Assembly: GCA_009760885.1 (NCBI GenBank)
Contig: CM019702.1
Location: 53,667,282-53,731,281 of the forward strand
From: Achatina immaculata
Taxonomy: Eukaryota > Mollusca > Gastropoda > Stylommatophora > Achatinidae
Direction: 5' to 3'
DNA: 64,000 nucleotides
Both the position numbers and the translations under genes were made by a program. Shown here piece after piece: positions 11,576 to 21,034 of the stretch. The notes beneath the pieces were generated by a model. The model made no database searches. It saw only the letters and a list, made by a program, of their open reading frames with translations, and was not told the origin of the DNA. The stretch's first letter is position 1; every line of letters starts with the position of its first letter.

Positions 11576-11813
11576 CAAGTAGGCTGATGTTGACAGAGTC
11601 TTTAAAATCCTGCTTGACTAAACAGATGACATTGACGACGTTTGTTACAATACCAAAAACATCAATTACTTGACATACAACTCCGTAGATAACCCACATG
11701 AAAATTAGCATTGTTTCATCACTGATTCCAGAGTCATCGGTTAGTTCCTGATAACCGGTTTCTGATTTCTCCAGTGAGCCGAGGACAGCTGTTGGCTCAG
11801 TTGGTATTTCCAT
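11576..11813 (-). CDS. GPCR-1 exon 1 (N-terminus, TM1)
   Basis: This runs from an ATG, aligned with the conserved start of the sister genes, to a donor cttG|GTAAG. It holds 79 codons plus one base (phase 1). TM1 lies at about residues 35-66 and includes GIVTNVVNVICL, which stands where GN motifs usually occur. It belongs to a pseudogene because exon 3 is broken. Confidence 0.8.
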
Positions 11814-13900
11814 TACTTTATTACGTCAGGTCATCAGATGAATCGTACATGAGGTCAGTTTTAGGGGAATCCAGGTTCACTGGTTTGCAGTCGTTATTTT
11901 AGTTTGCTTTAACTACGTTTTTTTTAACCTGCAACAAAAAAATATCTCTTTGTCTACACCATAACTTGCTCACAATTCGATTGCTCATTTTATCTCGTAA
12001 TGAATCTGCCTTTGAAAAACGTATGGAAACATTATCACATTATATTACACGTGTAGCTGTTACAAATATAATTTGAAACTTACTTTTTGTATTAAAAATA
12101 ATAAGTGGATAAAATATCAAAATGTTCTTCAGTATGTTTTGTTAATAATACAGAAGTTTTATTAAACAAAGAAACCCTTGCTTAACTAATGCAATATAAT
12201 TTTGAGGAAAGTAAAGAGCTTAAAGTAAAATGCGAAACATGAAACAAAAAAGAAACTAACTTAGTGTAAGTACACATTAATCACTGTCCTTTCATTAACT
12301 GCTAACAGGTGGGACGCGTCATCTTCCTACCACAGTCTGGGAGTGATTACGTCCCATGATCAATTCCTGAACTTATACTTCAATCCACATCGTGACAGCA
12401 GCCACACTTTGATTTAGAATCTCTGCCAGACAATATGATGTAACCAATAATACGACTACTCTTGTAAGACATTTTTATCACAAGCAGACATGTCCTGAAG
12501 TTTTTCTTGGAATCCCCAGGAAAAAAGTAAGACTTAGAAACACTTGGCGAAGGAATCTTGAAGGGGAAATTTTAAAAAATCGACTACATCTGGAGAAGGA
12601 TAGAAGAAACGACCCAGGACATGAAATAAATGGAGAAAACTTGGCTTTTTAATCTATTTGAGGGTAAAGAAGGCGAGGAAGGAAAGAGGACTTGTCATGC
12701 CTCAGTGTGTGTGCTGAGTTTCTCTAGTAACAGTATACGAGCATGTTAATTACGTCTTCCCAACTACTTCTTTGTCACATCCAGGAGATTTTGAATGTCC
12801 TAGAACTAATATCAGAGTTAGTGAAGTATTAACACAGCTCTAAAATAATATACAACAATTCTGACAGATGTTCTGATGCAGCAACCTTGTTAGTTTACGG
12901 CCTGCAGTTTTAGGAACAACACTTACTTCCATTAAAACTGTTTTTTTTAATTAGTAATTAAAAGTAATAAAATATGTAAGATCGAATAAGTCTCTCTGTA
13001 TCTGTCTGTATATAACTTCTTAAATCGTTCAAAATATATAAATTTTATACTGACTGACACCAAAGTGTCAGATTAAATTATTTTCCAAACAAAACTTGAT
13101 AAATCCCCTCATGAATGTCATGAATAACATACTTATTTTATAGTTATATTGAATTCTCAATAACACGTTGTATTTGTACAAAAAAAACCCTCTGATTTTT
13201 AAAAGGTTTTCTTTAATGTTGTTACACTTCCTATAATTTTTGTTGTTACATTCACGGTTGAAAAAAAAAAAATCAGTTACATTTATTTAAGAAACAGACA
13301 AAAATGTGAATTTTCCTACAAAGAAGATGTATATAATCAGTGATATAACAATGTTTGGAAACTTATGCACGAACAATAAGAAAGCGTCAGTCATTTTAAC
13401 TTTCGCTACATTATAACAAAATGTATTACTATTAATTATCTTTATGTTATTTTTCAGTACTTGCGAGTGACATAATCGAAGTCCACAGCTTATACATACT
13501 CTGTCTAAGTGGCAGATAGACTTGCTGGACAGGCTAATATAAATGGCAGGCTGAGAAGAGTCAAGGGCCGAAAAGCTAAAGCTTAATAGGAAAGACTGTG
13601 GAAAAATTAAGAGCGGGAATAGGACAACAATGTAGTTGTGAAGAGATTGCTGGAGCTAGGACAAGGTAGGAAACCTGAACTATATTTCAGAAACGCATAG
13701 AAAAGAACCAACACTTGATGGGAAACAGCAGCATGCATATATTTGATGAATTATGTGGCTTGCAGCGGAGCATATGTCGGGCTGTCCTGAATAGTCCTCG
13801 AAATAACATCTTTGGGCATCAATACACCGTTGCTACCGGTTCTGCCACGACTTACAGTAGTGATGCATCTGCAGGGCTATCTTAGCAGGATTGCGTACCT
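11814..13900. other. no gene recognised; one possible LINE tail
   Basis: This is the region upstream of GPCR-1. At 12505-12650 (+) the frame reads GIPRKKVRLRNTWRRNLEGE, which resembles the RPRNTWRR-type C-terminus of the LINEs in this window. The match is short and uncertain. The rest is AT-rich without a visible promoter, RNA gene or element end. A C-run lies at 13921-13938. Confidence 0.35.
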
Positions 13901-13909
13901 TCCCGAGAG

Positions 13910-14560
13910 AGCTGTGTATAGCCCCCCCCCCCCCCCCCTTTCGAACAACGGCTATTATTTAACACACAGAAAGAAGATTTAAACTGACATTAATAATATG
14001 CAGAACTTGTAGGCCCTAGCCAGCGGAACAATGTTTCTATACGTTAAGACGGTAATGTATATTTGTTGTCACATGCTATCGTTAATAGAAAACAGGACAC
14101 CAACTAACAATTAAGATGGGCATTTATTCCATTTACCGCAAACTATAACACAACTGTGGGCCTAAGAATGTTGTAAGATTAATCAAGAATACAAAATAGT
14201 ACTGTGTATTGGGCATGACTGTTATGTAATAATACTCATCTATGTCACACTTACCGCTATCACAGAAGCATAATTTCTGTGTGTCCATTTATGACGTCTG
14301 TCAAACTCAATTATTGAATTTACTTCCACACCACCACCCTCCCCCCTCCCAAATAAAAACAGTAAAAACTAGAAAAAAAAACATGTATATCTCACTTACT
14401 ATAAATAGTTCACTTAATATTAATTTACACAATATTAATTTACACAATATTAATTTACACAAAATAATACCAGCACTTAGCTATAGGATATTTTTTCCGG
14501 TAAATTACTACATGCTCAAAGAAGTTGTAAAGATAATATACACTGTAAATAGTTGCCAAA
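13910..14560. repeat. dispersed repeat related to 3230-3980
   Basis: Its blocks follow the same order as at 3290-3670. A triplicated 16-bp unit (ttaatttacacaatat) lies at 14416-14462. No coding potential. Confidence 0.5.
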
Positions 14561-14600
14561 ACGTTGACAACATGATATGAAAAAAAGTATCATTTCAAAG

Positions 14601-14935
14601 ATTTAATTTCTCTACTTATTCAGTTTATAAGCGCATTTGAAACATTCAATTATACAGAAAGAGGAAACATATACTAAAGTATATGTAAGGGAGTAGGGTA
14701 CCGTGATAGAACAGTGCATGTCAAAGTGGGACTACTAAAACCTTCTGAAAGGGCCCATGTTTACACTTTAACGATCGAGATTGTAGGTTTGTAGTTAAGA
14801 TATCTTTATTTCTGGCTCACAGGGAGATGTCTTTGGACAAAATATGAATATATTTAATTTCTCTACTTATTCAGTTTATCAGCGCATTTGAAACATTCAA
14901 TTATACAGAAAGAGGAAACATATACTAAAGTATAT
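14601..14935. repeat. 84-bp direct repeats flanking a 167-bp segment
   Basis: 14601-14684 and 14852-14935 are near-identical direct copies. The segment between them (14685-14851) recurs at about 17590-17758 without these flanks. This is either a tandem duplication of a 251-bp unit or a mobile segment with an unusually long flanking duplication. Confidence 0.8.
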
Positions 14936-15239
14936 ATGTATATCTATACCTCCTATTTGCAGTATGATACCTGCAAATTTATGAACAGATCAACCATGCA
15001 AAAGCTGATATTAATTTCTTAAAGAATGTTATATTGCACTAAGTTCTAATATTCCTCTAACATAAAATCTTTAGCAGGTAATTAGATTCTTCACACCTTT
15101 TATTATAATAATTATTTTCACTGAACTATTTCGCGCCCACTTATCTTTCTCTTTAAGATATAGCAGTATTAACATTATGAAACACGCCTGCAATTATATA
15201 TATATCTATCCTTCCCGTGCCGTTAAACGTCACATAGGG

Positions 15240-16116
15240 CTCGCAAAGTAGTTGGTCAATTTTTCCTGTCTTCGGCGAATCTTTCAACCTCATGATGGGA
15301 TTTTATGCCTGTTAATTTGGCCTCTCTAAATAATGTCCTCTTCAAAGTATCACGCGGTCTGCCCCTTTTTCTTCGGCCTGTAGTGTTCCACTTGATAGCT
15401 TGTTTTGGGATTCTCTGATCATTTCTTCTCATGAAGTGACCAACATATATCCATCTCCTTTTCCTGATCACCCATGAGACTGGTTGTTGTTCAGTCATCT
15501 ATCTTATCTCTGCATTGTTCTTGAATTCGTTCCACTTGATGCTGAGTATTTTCCTTAGTCATTTGTCTTCAAAAGAGTCTAATTTCTTTTCTATTTCTTT
15601 AGTTGTTTTCCAGTTTTCGCATGCATAAATGAGGGTGGATATTACATTTGAATGGAATAGTTTTAACTTGGTTTTTGTGCTTATAACTTTTGAACTTAAT
15701 ATGTTCTCAAGATTCTTGAAGATTGATGCTGCTTTTGCAATTCTGATCCTAACTTCCTTTCTAGTGTCACCATCCTGGTCTATGTAGCTGCCAAGGTATG
15801 CAAATTGATTGACTTCTTCAATATCTGTCCCTTCTATGTGTATTTTTCCATTTTGATTAATGGGAAGTTTCATTATTTTTGTTTTGTCCTTGTTAATTTC
15901 GAGTCCTATTTTGCTAGCCAGTGAAGACAGGCTATCTGTTTTTTCTTGCATGGAATTCACATTATTACTGATAAGAGTTATGTCATCAGCAAAATCAAGA
16001 TCTTCTAGTTGGGTCCCATGTACCCAGTCTATACCTGTGTTACCTGTGCAGCTTTGTTTCATTATGAATCCTGCATTTACCAGAGTAAATATGATTCTGT
16101 CGTAGTCGTAGTTCAT
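15240..16116 (-). mobile_element. LINE RT C-terminal fragment
   Basis: The minus-strand frames 16116-15559 and 15498-15256 read through the RT palm. They give LEDLDFADDITLISNN (FADD near 16000) and FAYLGSYIDQDGD, then the C-terminal VIRKRRWIYVGHFMRRND and TTGRRKRGRPRDTLKRTLF. A frame break lies at 15500-15560. There is no endonuclease part. Related pieces occur at 26632-26742/30128-30480, 45170-45640 and 54530-54955. Confidence 0.85.
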
Positions 16117-16244
16117 GTATTTAACTTGCTTTTATGCTTGCTCGGATGACATCTACCTCAGACATCAAATGAGATATATGTAATAATGTGAATCCTTTCA
16201 AAGAAGGATCTGAACAAAGGGATCAAACACGATCACTAATGACC

Positions 16245-16390
16245 TCTTGTTAAGAGAGACAGACGTGGCACCACTGTTGACAGTGACTGATAGGGGAAGG
16301 TGGCAATGGATGGGTCACATTATGAGAATGACAGACGAATCCTTACCAGCGTCTTAGCAACTGAAGGGACAAGAGAGAGGTTAATGTGCT
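16245..16390 (+). mobile_element. LINE tail fragment
   Basis: A short frame reads LLRETDVAPLLTVTDRGRWQWMGHIMRMTDESLP. It matches the RRWRWLGHVLRMTDNSLPKIAL segment at the end of the large LINE (29860-29925). It is on the opposite strand from, and close to, the fragment at 15240-16116. Confidence 0.6.
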
Positions 16391-17340
16391 AATACAAGGT
16401 ATTGAAAAAATATTAATGTGAAATCAAACGGAATTTATTTTTAATAAACTTTCAGCGGACAACGTCAAGGGCGTTTACTTCGTGAAAACGTTGTTTACGA
16501 CTGTTATGCTCTATTTTTTAAGTTCTGAGTTTGACGAAGAAAAATAAGCAGAGGGTTATTTATAGCATTATATAAAGTAATGTTTTGGTGAGTAGCATAA
16601 GTCAAACGGGTTTTTTAAATCTGATTTCACTAAAATTACTAAATTCCTTTCATTGGTGAGGGGATGAGAGAAGATGTTGTCCACGGTAACCGCTGGCATG
16701 CATCATCAGGACTGTTGAAATCTAGCTGATCAAGACATCTCCTTTAGTACCCCCAATAATGGGGTCGGCCTAACATCAGATCAGAATCTTTATATTACTG
16801 ATGGCAGTGGAGTCTATTAAAGAAACATTGCACCATCCAAGCCTTATAGATCCATTCATAGTCTTAAAAAAACTGCACTCTTAAATAGTTCCCATTTCGA
16901 ATGCAACAATGTGATTCAACATCCTCATTGCATCGGTTACAATGAACATCTGTTCCCAATTCTAATGAGATAGAATAACAACAACATTGATGCAAATAAA
17001 GGTAGCTTAAACTAGTACTGTCACAGAGGATTAGCGCTTTTAATGTTGAATGTGTGTAAGTTTTCGGTCACCTAATGTGCATTTATCGCATCAGAAAACT
17101 CCGCAGAGCAAGTGATCCTTTCACTAGCGGAAAGACAGTTGTCTTGAAATCCCGAGACTTCATAGCAATGACCACTAGCTTTTGGCGAAAGACAAATTAC
17201 TGTGAATGAAGAGAACGAATTCTGACAGAGGTGACTGTATACATTACGATACAATAAAACACTTGTATCATTTGTCATAATCTCTCTCTTTGTATGTGTG
17301 TTTGGAAGCGTATATGTGGAGCTTGTGTGCAAACGCATAT
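16391..17340. other. no gene recognised
   Basis: AT-rich sequence with no recognisable protein, RNA or element end. Confidence 0.5.
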
Positions 17341-17369
17341 CAAATGTAAGTGGTGATACCTGAAATAAA

Positions 17370-17370
<1 letters not shown>

Positions 17371-17419
<49 letters not shown>
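17371..17419. repeat. (TA)n microsatellite
   Basis: About 24 uninterrupted TA units. The Tyr-Ile repeats read across it are artefacts. Confidence 0.95.
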
Positions 17420-17421
<2 letters not shown>

Positions 17422-17589
17422 AGCTAATATTTTCACCCACACATGTTCAGACATGAGAGCAGTCACCTTTAGTTCTGCTCTTAAGATGATGTTCTGAAAC
17501 ATATAATTGAGACTTAAAACTTCGCTGAAAAACGAGACAAAAGATATTCCTATCTAGTCTAGGTATGATCGAAATTCTCTTATAAAAGA

Positions 17590-17760
17590 GTAAGGGAGTA
17601 GGGTACCGTGATAGAACAGTGCATGTCAAAGTGGGACTACTAAATCCTTCTGAAAGGGGCCCATGTTTACAAGTTTAACGATGGAGATTGTAGGTTTGTA
17701 GTTAAGATATCTTTATTTCTGGCTCACAGGGAGATGTCTTTGGACAAAATATGAATATTT
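17590..17760. repeat. second copy of the 167-bp repeat
   Basis: Nearly identical to 14685-14850, from gtaagggagtagggtaccgt to the ggacaaaatatgaatat end. It lacks the 84-bp flanks seen there. Confidence 0.85.
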
Positions 17761-18670
17761 TTGGACTTTGCGGGAAAATATGCAAAAATTCCAGGAGTGA
17801 CATTGGTGATGATTCTGACTACATACATGAGCGAAGTGTGGCATGATGCACCCACTGTATAAAAAAAAATCTTACATGAATCGTAACCCGAGGAGTCATC
17901 GACTCATCGTCACCCCGTGCATCATTAAAGTCATTTCAACTGCAAAGTTGCTGCTTCTGTATTACTATTTCCACTGAAAGAGAGAATGAACCTGGGAGCA
18001 AGTAAGTCTGTGAAGTGGATAACAAAATAGACGCAAAACAACGTAGAATAGTCGTAGATTAAATGAGATAAAATATTAACAGTAACTGATAAAGTCAACA
18101 CTTGTCGTTGTAAACAGAAAGAACATTATTCCAGTGGACAATAGTGGAAATTTACAGACATATGAGCAACAAGTTTACATTCTACACATAGAAGAGCAGA
18201 AGATTGAATCACACCGAGTTTCCTGCTTCAAAATCAGTATTTCGTATAAGTAGTACAATAGCGTTATAAAATAACACCAGTTACATTTCGTCGTGACCTC
18301 ACTTACATAATTACATTTTCATCAGTATCTAATTATTTCTGTAAAAAGTGTTCTGTATCTCTAAATACAGTATATGATACGACAATATATTACTGAGTCA
18401 TGTTTTCTCAGAAAATGTATTAGCTTGTCCATCTCTTTTCTAGATCAGTGTTTGTGTGTAACATTTCTGTTACTGTTTAGGTATTCCTTGATTTAAGGGG
18501 AGGTTAAGTTACAATGTGCCCATTGTATGTTTAAAATATCGTAAGTCGAAAATAACATTTAATACCAGCATTTACCCAGCCAAACCTTACATGAATAAAA
18601 ATGTAAAACAGGTAGGTTGGCGGACGAACTGTCATTGGAAATGATAATGATGCTGGTCGACATAGCACGA
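17761..18670. other. no gene; partial match to 3900-3990
   Basis: 18370-18460 resembles 3900-3990. No other feature was seen. Confidence 0.45.
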
Positions 18671-18672
18671 AC

Positions 18673-18675
<3 letters not shown>

Positions 18676-18723
<48 letters not shown>
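18676..18723. repeat. (GA)n microsatellite
   Basis: About 24 uninterrupted GA units. A second, shorter run lies at 19004-19021. Confidence 0.95.
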
Positions 18724-18728
<5 letters not shown>

Positions 18729-18880
18729 TAATCTTTATTTTTAAAGGGTAAAGAATTGGGCACGCAGGCCCGTCTTACATTCTGTCCTTCATCACTCCAT
18801 CTTTCATTCTTCCCACACACTTCATTTAGTACAAATATACAAACAAAATTAGGAAAAAACATATCAAAAGAGAGTAAGAT
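18724..18880 (-). mobile_element. jockey/CR1-like LINE 3' end
   Basis: Read on the minus strand, this is the terminal block with the GGGCCTGCG...CC core and a final AATAAAGATT. It is shared with 25240-25325 (+), 43795-43875 (+) and 55802-55905 (-). Only the extreme 3' end remains. Confidence 0.6.
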
Positions 18881-19804
18881 TTAAATACTGCATTAAAGTA
18901 AAAGAGAAGAAGTAATTAACCTAATAAAATAGCACTCACGCACACATACAAACGCAGACATATACATAAAAAAACATACATTGTAAATACAGAGAGAAAG
19001 AAAGAGAGAGAGAGAGAGAGAGTATATCAAAACATATCGCTAGCCCGAGGGGACAGATCAAAATTCATACCCGAAATACACTTTCTTCTGAATGTAACCC
19101 TTTCCTACCAGTGTACATTCCACATGATTCCATTTTATTCACTGATGCTATGAAATGTGTGTCATTCATACGTTTGTTTTAATCTGTGGACCATGGAACA
19201 TTTCAGCATTCAGTCTTTTCCACTGTAATTCTAGGGTCAATTAAACCGTGCGTATATATGCATATGTATGCATCTTATATGTGTACATACATGTATAAGT
19301 ATACATATGTATGTATACTATTCTAAATATAACACATGTATCATTCTACTTAAATCATTCCAAAGGAAGCAAGTAATATCAATCTCCTAGTTAATGAAAT
19401 ACGAAACTGGAAAAAAAGTTATACTCTATGAATTCCCTTGTTAAGAAAAAAGCACACGCACAGTGTTGTTAGTCAAAAGTTTATATTATTTTATTTGTTT
19501 ACTCGGGTACACACCTAAACACTATGATGCTTTCCTATTGAGTCATTGTACAGCCTCGCAACTGTTGTTTACTGTCATGTATTACTAATTCATTTGACGT
19601 CACTATACCAAGTGCAGTGCCCTTACTATCACAGTATTCTACCATAGAAGAACCTAACAGTAAGTTCAGTGATACAACTGAACGGTATAAAATGGACTCG
19701 ATAGGGATTCGTGGTATGTCGCAATGGACACCCCATAATTTCTTTGGTCATGCACACATAAAGATCTGGACGAGTGTGTCCAACATTTACAACTGTGATT
19801 CATG

Positions 19805-19918
19805 AATACATAGATTAGACTCGTCAGCAGCAGGGCATCTCGCTTACAACGGAGACGTCTAAACAAGAGCTGTTGTGGAGGCAATGTTCCGCAAGGGACA
19901 TGCAGATCAATGACTGAC
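19805..19918 (+). mobile_element. RTE-like LINE 3' end relic
   Basis: The last ~110 bp of the RTE-like family, with gcagcagggcatct near the start and ttccgcaagggacatgcaga at the end. It has decayed. The same relic is at 39755-39838 in unit B, so it predates the duplication. Confidence 0.7.
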
Positions 19919-20132
19919 TGTTACATGCATACAATGCAAATTATTTTGACACTTACCACTTCGAAACCGCTGAAATAGTTTCTTCTATCCAAAACACCAA
20001 GATAAGTTTCGAGCTATGTACAGGATGTTTTTTGTTTTTTTGTTTTACTGGCGTTATATCAGTTCTTATAAAGAGGAGACAAAGTGTACATTAAAAGATA
20101 AATACGCAAACATTAACAAGTTCAATATATGA

Positions 20133-20138
20133 TTTATT
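20133..20138 (-). promoter_or_regulatory. candidate polyadenylation signal of GPCR-2
   Basis: Read on the minus strand, AATAAA lies about 207 bp beyond the stop codon. The same hexamer and context is kept at 40057-40062 for GPCR-3. No transcript evidence is available. Confidence 0.35.
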
Positions 20139-20344
20139 AGTTAAAGTGATTTGGCTAATATAAAGTTAGAAACACAAATGATAGTAAACGTTTTAATAAA
20201 CATTTTCTTTTAAACCTTACATTGTGTTTCCTTCTTCTCCAAGCCATACTGAATAACTCTTGTTCTTACTGCGATTGTCCACTGAGGCGTACAGTGCAGT
20301 ATCACATTGTTAAAACGTTATTATTCACACACTGATCTATCTCC

Positions 20345-21034
20345 TCATCTAGAGAGAAGGTGCCAATGTTGTAGATCTAAGATAGTATCCTGTATCGGTT
20401 TAAAAGAAAACCCTCTGATTAGTGTTTTGTATTTTTTTTCTACCTGCTCTACACGAAATAAAGATCGGAAAGTTTTACTGTACTTACTGCTCATGTGATA
20501 ATAAATAAAAATATTCACTGATGAGTTCACAGACTCCAGAACTACGCCGATGCCAAAAATTATTAAGCCAATCTTAAAGTATTTACCACTGAGGGAAAGT
20601 TCTGGTTCAAACGCGACGCCCAGCACTGTGATACACATTGGAGCAAAACAAACGATAAACAGAGTAGAGATCATGACAACCATCTTGGCCACTTTCTGGT
20701 TACGGCTGGAGATTCTGTCAGCTTGTCCAGAAGCAGCAGCAGCCCTTCTCCATTTTGCCTGCTTCTGTAGCTTAACAACCAGTATCAAAGTGCAAACAAC
20801 GATGATAACAAAAGCAGTCATTGGAATGATGAAGTTGTTTATGGCGAAAGAAATACTTTCAATGTTTTCTCCATCAGCCGTCAAAACACGACCAAGAAGA
20901 GTTTTATTTCGTAAAGGAGAAAATGTCATCTCAAGTTTATTGGCAGCGTACAGAGGGGATATTGAAATCTGGAGAACGATGAATACAGTAACGATAATGA
21001 TGATCATCTTTTTGGGTGTCAGAAAGCTTTTAAC
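20345..21034 (-). CDS. GPCR-2 exon 3
   Basis: Acceptor cctattcag|GTT at 21034, then 229 codons and a stop. It encodes TM4-TM7 and the C-tail. From residue 161 to 335 the protein is identical to GPCR-3. An eight-A run, in coding sense, at the VEKKY codons shifts the tail frame relative to GPCR-3. Confidence 0.9.
   Translation of the reverse strand, partial: VKSFLTPKKMIIIIVTVFIVLQISISPLYAANKLEMTFSPLRNKTLLGRVLTADGENIESISFAINNFIIPMTAFVIIVVCTLILVVKLQKQAKWRRAAAASGQADRISSRNQKVAKMVVMISTLFIVCFAPMCITVLGVAFEPELSLSGKYFKIGLIIFGIGVVLESVNSSVNIFIYYHMSSKYSKTFRSLFRVEQVEKKYKTLIRGFSFKPIQDTILDLQHWHLLSR

Larger units (their letters stand above)
6169..11813 (-). pseudogene. GPCR-1: class A seven-transmembrane chemoreceptor-like pseudogene
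   Basis: Three exons match GPCR-2 and GPCR-3 in length, splice phase and protein: exon 1 11576-11813, exon 2 8082-8296, exon 3 6169-6763. Exons 1 and 2 are open with good GT/AG borders. Exon 3 carries three lesions relative to its sisters. An A-run after the first seven codons is two bases longer, there is an in-frame TGA in the second extracellular loop (near 6603), and one base is lost just before TM5 (near 6557). The ERC tripeptide at the end of TM3 is GRC here. Intron 2 contains a LINE fragment and intron 1 a mariner relic plus a satellite. A homopolymer error could explain one lesion but not the TGA or the other shift. Confidence 0.85.

Noticed and set aside
17072..17502. Frames with Tyr-Ile repeats
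   Set aside because: They cross the (TA)n microsatellite at 17371-17419.
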